Part shown: positions 1-8,410 of the stretch, piece by piece
Layout of the letters: each line of letters opens with the position of its first letter
Position numbering within the stretch: position 1 is the stretch's first letter
Assembly: GCA_900319225.1 (NCBI GenBank)
Contig: ONNV01000001.1
Span: forward strand, 339,002-403,001
Length of the DNA stretch: 64,000 bases
From: an uncultured Prevotellaceae bacterium
GTDB lineage: Bacteria; Bacteroidota; Bacteroidia; Bacteroidales; Bacteroidaceae
Reading direction: 5' to 3'
Notes under the pieces: generated by a model
What the model was told of the DNA's origin: nothing
Seen by the model: only the letters and a program-made list of their open reading frames with translations
Databases searched by the model: none
Made by a program: the position numbers and the translations under genes

Positions 1-903
1 GTAACTGATTACGGGCGATACCGCAAGGTTGAAACCAATGAACGCCGATGCATAGACAAATCCTATATACATCAGTATTGCGTACACAGCCACGCCGTCC
101 TGACCTATAAGGCGCATGAGTTGCAGGTTATAGCACATGCTGACTATGCTTAATGCAATACTGCCCACATATTCAGACAGACCGTTTGTACATACACGGC
201 CGATGACATTCCCGATGGTCTTGGTTCGTACAAACCGTAGATGCGTCTTGTTGCGTTTCTTTGAACTGAAATAGTAAAGCGGATAGAGTCCTCCTACAGC
301 CATTCCGGCGGCGGTTGCAATGGCTGCTCCAACCAGCCCCCAGCCGAACACCACTATGAATAGCGCATCGAGCGCAATGTTTGTGAGACCGCTTATTATG
401 GAGAGTTGAGTACCTATCTGCGGGACCTCGGCTGTCATGTATAATGACTGGAAGGCCATCTGTATCATATATAGCGGCATGACAATCAGTACAATACGGC
501 CGTATGTGACACAGTAGTCAATCATCTGTTCATCGGCCCCAAGTAACAAACAAACAGGCCTGATGAATATCATGAAAAGGATGGTCAGTATGATTCCTAT
601 GATGAACAGCGTCTTTATAATCATGGAGAATGTACGGCAGGCGCGTTCCTTGTCTCCCTGGCCCAGAATCATGGCCACCAAGGCGCTACCGCCTGTTCCG
701 AACATGAGGCCAATTGCTCCGGTCATCATTATGGCCGGCCAGATAAGATTGAGAGCTGCAAAAGGCGTTGTTCCGGTAAAGTTTGACACGAACAGTCCGT
801 CGGCGATGCTGTAGGCCGATATGGTCAGCATCATAAGTATGGACGGGAGCGATGAGCGTATCATCCTCCGATATCCCCAGGTTCCTGCCAACTCAATCTT
901 CAT
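1..903 (-). CDS. MATE-family efflux transporter, N-terminal part (cut by window edge)
   Basis: Reading the minus strand from the ATG at 903 gives 301 residues open to base 1, so the C-terminus lies outside the window. The protein begins MKIELAGTWGYRRMIRSSLP and continues into hydrophobic segments including SAYSIADGLFVS and GTGGSALVAMILGQGDKERA, which are typical of MepA-like multidrug/Na+ or H+ antiporters of the MATE family (normally about 450 residues). It would export drugs or metabolites across the inner membrane. A TACCTTTG -7 box lies 23 bp before the ATG. Substrate unknown. Family call is by eye from motif and hydrophobicity. Confidence 0.85.
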   Translation of the reverse strand, partial: MKIELAGTWGYRRMIRSSLPSILMMLTISAYSIADGLFVSNFTGTTPFAALNLIWPAIMMTGAIGLMFGTGGSALVAMILGQGDKERACRTFSMIIKTLFIIGIILTILFMIFIRPVCLLLGADEQMIDYCVTYGRIVLIVMPLYMIQMAFQSLYMTAEVPQIGTQLSIISGLTNIALDALFIVVFGWGLVGAAIATAAGMAVGGLYPLYYFSSKKRNKTHLRFVRTKTIGNVIGRVCTNGLSEYVGSIALSIVSMCYNLQLMRLIGQDGVAVYAILMYIGFVYASAFIGFNLAVSPVISY

Positions 904-926
904 GTACCCTTATCTGATTGCGGGCA

Positions 927-934
927 CAAAGGTA
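927..934 (-). promoter_or_regulatory. -7 box of the left MATE gene
   Basis: TACCTTTG on the minus strand matches the Bacteroidota -7 consensus TAnnTTTG and lies 23 bp before the ATG at 903. Confidence 0.6.
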
Positions 935-951
935 ATCATAAATCTCAACCC

Positions 952-989
952 AATGTGAAAAAGGGGACTGTCCCCTTTTCCACATTTTT
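952..989. repeat. REP-like palindrome, family A, copy 1
   Basis: Arms AATGTGAAAAAGGGGAC and GTCCCCTTTTCCACATT around a single central base. The same element recurs at 2089, 25284, 34423 and 35031. The left arm has one mismatch (GTGAAAA against GTGGAAA). It ends two bases before the -7 box of the next gene, so it fills the -33 region of that promoter. Confidence 0.85.
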
Positions 990-990
990 G

Positions 991-998
991 TATATTTG
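991..998 (+). promoter_or_regulatory. -7 box, metallophosphoesterase gene
   Basis: TATATTTG ends 6 bp before the ATG at 1005, so the transcript is probably leaderless or nearly so. This placement is also why the TTG at 996, which opens the longest frame, is not taken as the start: it lies inside the promoter. Confidence 0.55.
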
Positions 999-1004
999 CG
1001 GTGT

Positions 1005-2084
1005 ATGAAAACAACATTCCTGATTCTATTTGCCGTTGTGCTGGCCGGGCTTGCGTATGAGGTCTGGCATCTATGGCGGCTTACTCCGGCCGGATGGCCC
1101 ATGAAACTTGCTGTTACGGGCCTGTTTGTGCTGTGGTTTGGCATCATGATGGCCGGATTCCTCTATACGGAGCGTTTCTCTGTCAGGTTTGCCACATTCC
1201 TTTATGATGTTGGTAATCCGTGGCTGGTGGCATTCGTGTATCTGCTTATCATATTCCTTTTGGCCGATATCGTATCGGTCTGCAAAATCCTGCCTAAAAC
1301 ATACCTGCATGACAGCGTAATAGGATTTGTAAGTGTAGTGGGGGTGATAGCTGTCCTTATGACAGCGGGATGCATACACTACCATCACAAATACCGTGAG
1401 GAACTGACCATTCATACAGACAAACCGCTTGACAAGCCTCTGACTATAGTCCTGGCCAGCGACCTGCATATAGGTTACCATAACCGCAAGGGTGAACTGG
1501 GCCGATGGATAGACCTTATGAACGCTGAGAATCCGGACCTGGTGCTCATAGGCGGCGATATTGTGGACCGTAGCGTAAGGACCGTCCTTGAATGCGGTTT
1601 TGCCGATGAATTCAAACGGCTCAAGGCACCAATCTTTACCATTCTGGGCAATCATGAGTATTACAGCGATGTTGATGGCTCACGTAGGTTCCTGAGCGAT
1701 GCCGGAATCACTCTGCTCCGTGATAGCGTTGCAGAATTTGGTAGATTACAGATAATAGGGCGCGATGACCGTACAAACCACAGGCGCAAACCTCTGGGCG
1801 CATTGGTTAAGGATACGGATGCATTCACCATCCTGCTGGATCACCAGCCGTATCACCTTGAGGAGGCAGAAAACGCAGGCATAGATTTCCAGTTCAGCGG
1901 ACACACTCACAGAGGTCAGTTCTGGCCATTATCATGGATTACCGATGCCATGTACGAGAAATCATGGGGACACCACAAACGCGGCAACACCCGCTACTAC
2001 ATCAGCTCAGGCCTGGGCATCTGGGGCCCCAAAATTCGCATCGGTACCCGCTCCGAGTACCTGGTCCTGCACATCACCAATTGA
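1005..2084 (+). CDS. Membrane-anchored metallophosphoesterase (YaeI-like)
   Basis: 359 residues. The first 130 or so contain about four hydrophobic helices; the rest is a calcineurin-like phosphoesterase domain. The metal-binding motifs are visible in order: SDLHIG (DxH), GGDIVD (GD), LGNHEYY (GNH), LLDHQPYH and SGHTHRGQFWP (GHTH). Family members hydrolyse phosphomonoesters or diesters, for instance UDP-diacylglucosamine or nucleotides, using a two-metal site. The substrate here is not evident. Start chosen at the ATG just after the -7 box. Family A repeats flank the gene on both sides. Confidence 0.85.
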   Translation: MKTTFLILFAVVLAGLAYEVWHLWRLTPAGWPMKLAVTGLFVLWFGIMMAGFLYTERFSVRFATFLYDVGNPWLVAFVYLLIIFLLADIVSVCKILPKTYLHDSVIGFVSVVGVIAVLMTAGCIHYHHKYREELTIHTDKPLDKPLTIVLASDLHIGYHNRKGELGRWIDLMNAENPDLVLIGGDIVDRSVRTVLECGFADEFKRLKAPIFTILGNHEYYSDVDGSRRFLSDAGITLLRDSVAEFGRLQIIGRDDRTNHRRKPLGALVKDTDAFTILLDHQPYHLEEAENAGIDFQFSGHTHRGQFWPLSWITDAMYEKSWGHHKRGNTRYYISSGLGIWGPKIRIGTRSEYLVLHITN

Positions 2085-2088
2085 CCCA

Positions 2089-2124
2089 TGTGAAAAAGGG
2101 GACAGTCCCCTTTTCCACATTTTT
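2089..2124. repeat. REP-like palindrome, family A, copy 2
   Basis: GTGAAAAAGGGGACAG followed by the complementary arm CCCCTTTTCCACATTTTT. It begins 5 bp after the stop of the phosphoesterase gene and ends 2 bp before the -7 box of the next gene, the same placement as copy 1. Confidence 0.85.
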
Positions 2125-2125
2125 G

Positions 2126-2133
2126 TAATTTTG
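2126..2133 (+). promoter_or_regulatory. -7 box of the second MATE gene
   Basis: TAATTTTG, 21 bp before the ATG at 2155, immediately after a family A repeat. Confidence 0.55.
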
Positions 2134-2154
2134 CGCCGAATTTGTGATGGATTC

Positions 2155-3489
2155 ATGAGATACGGGTCACTAACCAGACTTCTTACAGTTCTTGCATTGC
2201 CCATTTTCATTGATACTCTGCTTGTCATGACTTTGGGTGCGGCCGATACTTTCATGCTAAGCCGTTATTCCGATGAGAGCGTGGCGGCTGTGGGACTGGT
2301 CAATCAGCTGGTAAATATCGTATTCATCATATTCCAGGTCATTTCGATGGCCACATCCATTCTCTGCTCGCAGTATGTGGGGGCGGGACAGCGCGACCGT
2401 GTGCTGCAGGTGATGGGCATATCGGTCCTGTTCAATTTCCTTATCGGTATGGCGTTCAGCGTGTTCCTGTACGGTCGGGCATCGGCCCTTTTGGGAATGA
2501 TGGGGGCCCGTGAGGAACTGTTTGCGCAGGGATTCCCGTATATGCGGATTGTGGGCGCGTTCGCTTTCTTCCAGGCTGTATCGCTGTCGGCTGCAGCAGC
2601 ATTGAGGAGTGTTGACAAGGCGCATTATCCCATGTTCGTATCGGGTCTGATCAATGTCATAAACATACTGGGCAACTACGCCCTCATATTCGGTAAGTTC
2701 GGACTACCGGCAATGGGTGTCCGGGGTGCGGCAATATCTACGGTTATCTGTCGTGCGCTTTCATCGGCCCTGCTGCTGTACCTGCTTTACCGCAAGTATA
2801 TCGGACACCTTCCAAAGGGACTGTTCCGGCCGTTCCCGTGGCAGGAGGCCGGCAAACTCTTCAAGGTGGGCATTCCGTCGGCCGGCGAGCAGATGTCTTA
2901 CAGCCTCTCAATGGTGGTTGTGACCTATTTTATCAACTTTCTGGGTAACGATGAACTGGCCACACGCACGTACGGACAGACCATAACCACCTTTGTGTTC
3001 CTGTTCTCACTGGCTGCGGCACAGGGTGGGGCTATTGTTATAGGGCACCTGACAGGCATGAAAAAGTATAACGCCGCGTTTGCCCTGGGCAGGCGTGTTC
3101 TGCGCATTTCGGTTGCAGTCACATTCGTGTTGTCATTTACCACGGCCTGTTTTGGCCATACCATATTCTCCATGCTGACCGATAACGAGCACATTATACG
3201 CATGGGAACCATCGTGCTCTGGATAGATATAATGGTTGAGGTGGGTCGTGCCATTAACTTCTTCGGGGTGAACTCACTCCGTGCGGCCGGCGACATTTAT
3301 TATCCTGTTACGGTTGGCATGATAGTGTGCTGGACTGTTGCCGTGGGCGGCAGCTGGGTGCTGGGCATCGGCCTACATGGAGGCCTTATTGCCCTATGGT
3401 GCGCCCTGATCCTGGACGAGAACATACGCGGACTGATCTTTATCCGCCGATGGAAATCCCGCCGCTGGACCACCAAAAGCCTGGTTTGA
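2155..3489 (+). CDS. MATE-family efflux transporter
   Basis: 444 residues, about 12 hydrophobic segments, starting MRYGSLTRLLTVLALPIFID. The segments GAADTFMLSRYSDESVAAVG and VGIPSAGEQMSYSLSMVVV occupy the usual places at the start of the two six-helix halves. It is an inner-membrane cation-coupled exporter of drugs or metabolites, NorM/DinF type. The frame stays open far upstream into the previous gene, but the promoter and repeat between them make the ATG at 2155 the likely start. Not closely similar to the MATE protein at the left edge by eye. Confidence 0.85.
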   Translation: MRYGSLTRLLTVLALPIFIDTLLVMTLGAADTFMLSRYSDESVAAVGLVNQLVNIVFIIFQVISMATSILCSQYVGAGQRDRVLQVMGISVLFNFLIGMAFSVFLYGRASALLGMMGAREELFAQGFPYMRIVGAFAFFQAVSLSAAAALRSVDKAHYPMFVSGLINVINILGNYALIFGKFGLPAMGVRGAAISTVICRALSSALLLYLLYRKYIGHLPKGLFRPFPWQEAGKLFKVGIPSAGEQMSYSLSMVVVTYFINFLGNDELATRTYGQTITTFVFLFSLAAAQGGAIVIGHLTGMKKYNAAFALGRRVLRISVAVTFVLSFTTACFGHTIFSMLTDNEHIIRMGTIVLWIDIMVEVGRAINFFGVNSLRAAGDIYYPVTVGMIVCWTVAVGGSWVLGIGLHGGLIALWCALILDENIRGLIFIRRWKSRRWTTKSLV

Positions 3490-3635
3490 CGCTATAGTTA
3501 TCTTACCGGTTTGATGGCTTTTCTCTTAATTGTTGGTTAGTCATGTCTGTAAGGTTAGTAATTATAAACGTTGAACCATGATTATCCCAAAGGTATGAAA
3601 AAACAGAATACCTTTGTGCATCAAACAATACCAAC
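3490..3635 (+). promoter_or_regulatory. Spacer with -7 box of the GNAT gene
   Basis: TACCTTTG at 3609-3616 lies 19 bp before the ATG at 3636. Nothing else recognisable in the spacer. Confidence 0.55.
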
Positions 3636-4070
3636 ATGCAGATAATCCGCGCAACCAGAACTCCCCAACAGGCGGGAGCGTACTACGTCCGAATCCAGGC
3701 CATGGCCCGCAAGCACAAGATAACCCTTGATGCCGAGTTTGACGAACACGACACGCCTCAGACCAAATACATAGTCATTGTTGATGACTACCTGCCCATA
3801 GCAACCTGCCGTCTGTACGCCATAGACGAGAGCCATATAAATCTGGGCCGGGTAGTGGTCCTGCCCGAATATCGCGGCCAGGGACTGGGACGTCAGGTGG
3901 TTGAGGAGGCCGAAAACTGGGCCCGCGAACTGGGCTTCAAAACCGCAGTCCTGGATAGCCGCGACAATAAAGTGGGCTTTTATGAGAAACTGGGCTACAC
4001 CAAAGACTGCTGCTGCCCCGTAATCAAAGGGGACACCTTCTGCTGTGTCCGCATGACCAAGAAAATTTGA
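3636..4070 (+). CDS. GNAT-family N-acetyltransferase
   Basis: 144 residues. The acetyl-CoA binding motif A is clear: RVVVLPEYRGQGLGRQVV at about residues 68-85, followed by motif B residues AVLDSRDNKVGFYEKLGY. The size matches a single GNAT domain. It transfers an acetyl group from acetyl-CoA to an unknown amine in the cytoplasm. Monocistronic, with its own -7 box upstream and a family B repeat downstream. Confidence 0.85.
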   Translation: MQIIRATRTPQQAGAYYVRIQAMARKHKITLDAEFDEHDTPQTKYIVIVDDYLPIATCRLYAIDESHINLGRVVVLPEYRGQGLGRQVVEEAENWARELGFKTAVLDSRDNKVGFYEKLGYTKDCCCPVIKGDTFCCVRMTKKI

Positions 4071-4078
4071 GGTGACAT

Positions 4079-4152
4079 GACGCAAAGGGGTCGTTTCTTT
4101 TAGTCGCTTCGCTTGGTAAAAGCGTCCCTTTGGGCCGAGCGCTCTTTGCGTC
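4079..4152. repeat. REP-like inverted pair, family B, copy 1
   Basis: GACGCAAAGGGGTCGTTTC at the left and CTCTTTGCGTC at the right form a long-range inverted pair around a GC-rich middle. The right end supplies the stop codon of the thioesterase gene on the minus strand. Confidence 0.75.
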
Positions 4153-4945
4153 ACTTTTGGGGATGGCGGATAAGGTTGACCGATGCTATATCGGGGAGGG
4201 GTTCCCTTTTTACCCAGTGGCTGCTTACTCTGCAAATCTCCTGCCCGCAACCATTGATGATTCTGCCTACGAATGTTTGTGGGGCATCGGCAGGATGTGT
4301 CTGGCAAACAAGTTCATCGCCCATACGGGACTCATGGATAAAGCGGATGTTAAGCGAGTCGGGCCTGTAGGCTTCAAGGAATGACGGCTCAAAGCAGGCC
4401 AGAGCCAGCTGGACATATCTGCGATTGGTGGTGTGCCCGTTGAAATCCAGATCGATAAGGTTTACCGAATGCTGCAGTGTGTTTATCGGCTCATTCTGAA
4501 ATTTTATGACAGCGCGTTTCTTGTGTGGTCCGGTTGCGAGCTCAGGGATGAGTTCGGTATTGGGAATAAGGCCTTCACATGACAGCAGTTTCCTTTCGGA
4601 CATGGAAATGACTGACCAGCAGCTGTTGCCTCGAGCTGCCAGAACGCCGGAATGCACCTCTTTCATTGTAAATTCCATCCAGATGCGGAGTGATGACATC
4701 TCGCTTACCCATACCTGGACCTCAATGTCCTCGGTCCACATGGTGGGCGGTGCGGGCATTTCAAGGTTTATTTCCGATATCACCCACGTGCGGTCCTGTT
4801 TCTGCAGGTCAAAAGCCGCCAGCCCCAGAGTGGTGAGATATCGGGCTATGGTATTCTCATGGAATGTAAGGATTCCGTCAACAGTAAGGCGGTATAGGCC
4901 ATCCATCTGGGCCGATGTGATCTGATATGTCGTGCTGTATTTCAT
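4151..4945 (-). CDS. Acyl-ACP thioesterase (FatA/FatB family)
   Basis: 264 residues with two hot-dog-fold halves. The second half carries DFNGHTTNRRYVQLAL, matching the D-x-N-x-H-x-x-N-x-x-Y active-site pattern of acyl-ACP thioesterases; the first half contains GILTFHENTIARYLTTLGL. The enzyme releases free fatty acid from acyl-carrier protein and so ends fatty-acid synthesis. Start taken at MKYSTTYQIT (4945), 27 bp after a TAAATTCG -7 box; the frame is open 22 codons further but that would pass through the promoter. Confidence 0.85.
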   Translation of the reverse strand: MKYSTTYQITSAQMDGLYRLTVDGILTFHENTIARYLTTLGLAAFDLQKQDRTWVISEINLEMPAPPTMWTEDIEVQVWVSEMSSLRIWMEFTMKEVHSGVLAARGNSCWSVISMSERKLLSCEGLIPNTELIPELATGPHKKRAVIKFQNEPINTLQHSVNLIDLDFNGHTTNRRYVQLALACFEPSFLEAYRPDSLNIRFIHESRMGDELVCQTHPADAPQTFVGRIINGCGQEICRVSSHWVKREPLPDIASVNLIRHPQK

Positions 4946-4972
4946 TTGTCTCAAACAATCTGAAACGATGCG

Positions 4973-4980
4973 CGAATTTA
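4973..4980 (-). promoter_or_regulatory. -7 box of thioesterase gene
   Basis: TAAATTCG on the minus strand, a TAnnTTYG-type -7 box, 27 bp before the ATG at 4945. Confidence 0.5.
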
Positions 4981-4990
4981 TCAATTTTTT

Positions 4991-5133
4991 TGCCAAAGTG
5001 TCACACAACATCCCCGCTCACAGCGCTCGTGGGGCCGCTCACTGTGTTACACACCCTCATTTCGGGGCTATGTCCCACACTCACCGCAGCGAGAATACGC
5101 TCTAACGCGGGTAGGTGTGGGACACTTTGGCGA
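4991..5133. repeat. REP-like inverted pair, family E
   Basis: TGCCAAAGTGTCACAC at the left and GTGTGGGACACTTTGGCG at the right, separated by about 105 bp that include CGCTCACAGCGCTCG and a second GTCCCACAC. It lies between two divergent promoters. No second copy of this pair was found in the window. Confidence 0.65.
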
Positions 5134-5140
5134 AAAACCT

Positions 5141-5148
5141 TACCTTTG
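5141..5148 (+). promoter_or_regulatory. -7 box of the broken flavodoxin-like gene
   Basis: TACCTTTG, 25 bp before the ATG at 5174. Confidence 0.55.
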
Positions 5149-5173
5149 CAGCATACTGAAATATTGTACTAAC

Positions 5174-5540
5174 ATGAAAGTACTGATGATAAACGGCAGC
5201 CCCCGTCAAAAGGGCAATACGAACGTGGCGCTTACGGAGATTGCGCGTACTCTTGAGTCCGATGGCATTGAAAGTGAGATTGTCTGGATTGGAAACAAAC
5301 CGGTAAGAGGCTGTATCGCCTGTGGCAAATGCCGGGAGTTGTCTGGTGCCTGCGCATTCAACGATGATATATGCAATGTCATCGGCGCCAAGTTCAGTGA
5401 GGCCGATGCCCTCATCGTGGGATCACCGGTCTATTACGGACAGCCCAACGGCGCTCTGCTGGCTGCTTAAGGCCACCGGCGGCAAACCTGCGCCCGGACG
5501 CGGCGATGAACCCTGGACTCCCATGCACTTTGTCAGATAA
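5174..5540 (+). pseudogene. NADPH-dependent FMN reductase / flavodoxin-like protein, internal deletion
   Basis: The first 98 codons are a normal N-terminus of this family: MKVLMINGSPRQKGNTN (FMN phosphate loop), the CIACGKCRE cysteine motif, and GSPVYYGQPNGALLAA, then a stop at 5468. A second frame then runs LLKATGGKPAPGRGDEPWT to PMHFVR and stops at 5540, which looks like the family C-terminus. The family is normally about 180-200 residues, so roughly 60-80 middle codons are missing and the two ends are out of frame. Promoter intact. Function presumably lost. Confidence 0.7.
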
Positions 5541-5543
5541 AAC

Positions 5544-5622
5544 GCCGCAAAGGGGTCGTTTCCCTTTGCGTCATTTGTTAAAAAAACGACGCATTGTTAA
5601 ACGACCCTAATGCGTCGTTTTT
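5544..5622. repeat. REP-like palindromes, family B, copy 2 (two tandem units)
   Basis: Unit 1 runs GCCGCAAAGGGGTCG to CCCTTTGCGTC; unit 2 runs AACGACGCATTG to AATGCGTCGTTTTT, each an inverted repeat. They sit exactly between two convergent broken genes and unit 2 supplies the last codons and stop of the epimerase remnant. Confidence 0.8.
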
Positions 5623-5766
5623 GCCAATTTAATTATATCTCTGGGGCCGATGGCGAATTTGGGGTAGCCGTTGCGTGAGCAGGCAATCATAGAGAGTGCA
5701 ACTTCAGTCATGCTGTTGCCGCCACCAAGAAGACTATCCGGTGGCTCCTGTCAGAATGATCTTCAT
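5607..5766 (-). pseudogene. NAD(P)-dependent epimerase/short-chain reductase, internal deletion
   Basis: The start codon at 5766 opens MKIILTGATG, the Rossmann GxTG start of atypical epimerase/NmrA-like oxidoreductases, then hits TAG. In another frame, about 38 codons end the region with NSMTEVALSMIACSRNGYP and IGPRDIIKLAKTTH, resembling the C-terminal helix of the same family. A normal member has about 220 residues, so nearly all of the gene is missing. It sits 8 bp after the stop of the Sde182-like gene on the same strand. Confidence 0.6.
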
Positions 5767-5773
5767 ATTTATC

Positions 5774-7189
5774 TTATTTACAATTAATTATTATACGGCG
5801 GTATGCGGTAAGGTTGAACGGACCGTTGTCGTGAATCTCGCAGACCAGATGGTAGGTTTTGCCGCTGGAATTATCGGGTAGGGTAACGGTGATCCTGGCC
5901 GATGCGGGGTCGCTGATAAGGGGATAGACGGTCTCATCCGGGAATTCCTGGAACCACCAATTGAATGAGAGCCTGTCACGGTCCGGGTCAAAGGAACGGG
6001 ATGCGTCCAGCTTTAGGTCTTGTCCTGATTTGCCCGATAACTCCATAGGCTTAAGGTCCTGACTGCCGTTTATGACGGCTACGGGGTTGCGGTTGCCGCT
6101 GCCGGTATCGGCCCATTGCATGCGGGCGGCAAAATCGTTGAACTCATCGGGGTAGAACTTGTGCTCATAATGGTCAGATATGTCCTTGAGCGGCTGCTGC
6201 CAGTTGGTCCAGGCGTAGGTCTCGCGGTCTGGTGATATGCCGAACTGATGGCAGCCTCCCCAACCCGCCTGCGTGGGGTCATCGGGATTGTTCAGGCCGT
6301 TGGGCATCACGTGCAGGAAACTGGGCGTATCGCCCTCAACGCCCCACAGGAACTTGGGATAGACCTTGCCCATGGCGCCCTTGCCTTGGATCAGGCTCTC
6401 GTATTTGTTCCAGTTTGATTTGCCCAGCTCGTTCTGGTTAAGCCAGGCGCTCTCATCCCAAACCAGCATCAGCTCCTGTGCGTAGTCACGTCGGAGCCAT
6501 TGGTGAGAGCTGTAAGCGCGGTTCATGCGCATGCTCCATTGCATATCCTGGTCGGTAATGGTGTAGAGGCGGAACTTGCTCAGGAATTTGCGGAGCTGCT
6601 CCGGGCTGCGCTCCTGTTTAACGCGCCAGACGGCCTGCGCAAATGTGTTGGCGCCTCCCCATGAGCAGAGCCAGATGGGGCGGTCATCGTCCTCATCGGC
6701 CAGCTGGATCAGCAAACGGCTTCCGGGTGAGTCATTATCGGGACCGATTACACCGATGCCGGCTCGGGTGCTGCCCATCATGGCACGGCTGCTGATGTAC
6801 TCATAACTGGGCCAGTAGCCCAGTTCCTGACGGCCGTTTTCCTGTTCTATGCTCTTGTGCCTTTTCTGACCGGAGCGTTTCATAAGGTTCTGCACATCGG
6901 TCTTATATGCATCAATTACGCGTGTCAGATATACCGCCCAGTCCTTGGGGTAAGGGTCACAGTTCCAGCCTATTGTGGTTATTATGCCCTCTATTTCAAA
7001 CCGGTCGGCGTATGCCAGCAGCCTTACGGCTGATTCATTGTCATCGGGTTCCACCTCCGACGGGCCGATATCGGTCATCACAACTATTCTGGGCTTTAGC
7101 GCACCGGTCTCGGCTTTCTTTCCTGTACATGAGATTAAGACTGCGCACAATGCAATCATCAAGCCTGTTATTCGGTTAATTGCTTTCAT
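5774..7189 (-). CDS. Sde182-like nucleoside-hydrolase-fold lipoprotein (DUF1593)
   Basis: 471 residues. An N-terminal lipoprotein signal ends LISC (Cys21). The main domain begins RIVVMTDIGPSEVEPDDNES, the Asp-rich calcium/ribose site of the nucleoside hydrolase fold as found in the cellulose-binding protein Sde182, and the last 110 residues (AVINGSQDLKPMELSGKSGQ onward) are an Ig-like C-terminal domain. It probably acts in the periplasm or on the outer membrane on a glycoside. Last gene of an apparent three-gene operon with two transporters, which suggests it processes the transported substrate. Confidence 0.8.
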   Translation of the reverse strand: MKAINRITGLMIALCAVLISCTGKKAETGALKPRIVVMTDIGPSEVEPDDNESAVRLLAYADRFEIEGIITTIGWNCDPYPKDWAVYLTRVIDAYKTDVQNLMKRSGQKRHKSIEQENGRQELGYWPSYEYISSRAMMGSTRAGIGVIGPDNDSPGSRLLIQLADEDDDRPIWLCSWGGANTFAQAVWRVKQERSPEQLRKFLSKFRLYTITDQDMQWSMRMNRAYSSHQWLRRDYAQELMLVWDESAWLNQNELGKSNWNKYESLIQGKGAMGKVYPKFLWGVEGDTPSFLHVMPNGLNNPDDPTQAGWGGCHQFGISPDRETYAWTNWQQPLKDISDHYEHKFYPDEFNDFAARMQWADTGSGNRNPVAVINGSQDLKPMELSGKSGQDLKLDASRSFDPDRDRLSFNWWFQEFPDETVYPLISDPASARITVTLPDNSSGKTYHLVCEIHDNGPFNLTAYRRIIINCK

Positions 7190-7213
7190 TCTGTTTACGT
7201 TTTTTCAGAAAGT

Positions 7214-7242
7214 GACGTTTTATTAAATGACCCCATTGCGTC
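7214..7242. repeat. REP-like palindrome, family B, copy 3 (degenerate)
   Basis: GACGTTTTATTAAATGACC to CATTGCGTC. It encodes the last residues and stop of the MFS gene and forms the spacer to the next gene in the operon. Confidence 0.6.
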
Positions 7243-8410
7243 GCTCACGTTTAATCAGGAGCAGGCAGACTACCAGGATTACTGGGAATATGGATGCGGC
7301 AAGCAGACCGCTCTGGATATTGTCTCCACTTGATTTGGTGCAGATTCCAACAAGTGAAGGGCCAAAAGTGCCGCCTACATCGCCGGCCAGCGCAAGCAGT
7401 GCAAACAGAGCCGTACCGCCACCGGGTATACGGGCCGATGTAAGGCTGATGGAACCTGGCCACATGATGGCAACAGCCAGACCGCTTATCATACAGCCTG
7501 CCAGGCTCACAATGGGATTGCTTGAAAGTGATGCCACCAGATATGCTGCAAAGCAGAGAACTCCGGCCCATGTCATATAGGCCCTCAGGTCCATGTTCTG
7601 CCCTTTCTTGCCGTACCAGAGCCTTCCTATACCCATAAAGAACGCAAATCCGCAAGGTCCGGCCAGATCTCCTACGGCTTTGTCAACGCCCAGCGATGCC
7701 TCGGCAAAAGCCGATGTCCACTGAGCCATGGAACTCTCGGAGGCTCCCACAGCCACCATCAGTATCAGGAACAGCCAGAATCCACTGTTGCCAAGCAGTT
7801 GTGACATGCTCATGCCATCTGTCCCCTGTACTATAGGCTCAATGGGACATGTGGCAAAATTGATTATGTTATAGAGCGGAATAAGTGCCCACAGACATGC
7901 CAGAATACGCCAGTTCTCCAGCCCGAAAAGCGCAAAGAACAGGGTGGAACCTAAAATGACTCCCATCGTTCCCCAGCAATAGAAAGAGTGCAGCAGACTC
8001 ATCATACCCTCCTTGTTGGGAAACGGGCAGGCCTCGATTATGGGACTGCATAGCACCTCAATGAGTCCGCTTCCCACCGCATAGACGCATACACTGATGA
8101 GAATACCCACCATGGGACTTGAAAACAACCCGGGCAGGAATGCCAGGCCAACCAGTCCCAGGGCCGATGTCACCTCCGAAACAATGATGCTCCTGCGGTA
8201 GTCTATTTTCCTGAATTTGGCGCACAGGAAATCGGTAACCAGCTGTACGGCATAGAAAACCGTAGGAATGAGCGCCATGGTTGCGATAGGGATGTCATAC
8301 TCCCTATGGAACACCAGGAACAGCAGCGGTGTGAAGTTGGCTACTATGGCCTGGGTTACAAATCCCAGATAGCAGGCCAGTTTGGTCTTGCTGTAGTCTT
8401 TTTGAGTCAT
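7223..8410 (-). CDS. MFS transporter
   Basis: 395 residues with about 12 hydrophobic helices. Motifs: LCAKFRKIDYRR in the helix 2-3 loop, and a central loop around PIEPIVQGTDG. It is a cytoplasmic-membrane permease of the sugar/organic-acid type; substrate unknown. Its start overlaps the stop of the upstream symporter gene by 4 bp (ATGA), so the two are translationally coupled. The C-terminal residues ERRNGVI and the stop lie in a degenerate family B repeat. Confidence 0.8.
   Translation of the reverse strand: MTQKDYSKTKLACYLGFVTQAIVANFTPLLFLVFHREYDIPIATMALIPTVFYAVQLVTDFLCAKFRKIDYRRSIIVSEVTSALGLVGLAFLPGLFSSPMVGILISVCVYAVGSGLIEVLCSPIIEACPFPNKEGMMSLLHSFYCWGTMGVILGSTLFFALFGLENWRILACLWALIPLYNIINFATCPIEPIVQGTDGMSMSQLLGNSGFWLFLILMVAVGASESSMAQWTSAFAEASLGVDKAVGDLAGPCGFAFFMGIGRLWYGKKGQNMDLRAYMTWAGVLCFAAYLVASLSSNPIVSLAGCMISGLAVAIMWPGSISLTSARIPGGGTALFALLALAGDVGGTFGPSLVGICTKSSGDNIQSGLLAASIFPVILVVCLLLIKRERRNGVI

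Noticed and set aside
1945-2154. Long upstream extension of the second MATE gene
   Set aside because: It overlaps the end of the phosphoesterase gene, a repeat and a promoter; the MATE fold starts at MRYGSLTRLL.
4991-5133. CRISPR-like or tRNA-like structure
   Set aside because: Only one inverted pair, no regular spacers and no cloverleaf; it fits a repeat element.
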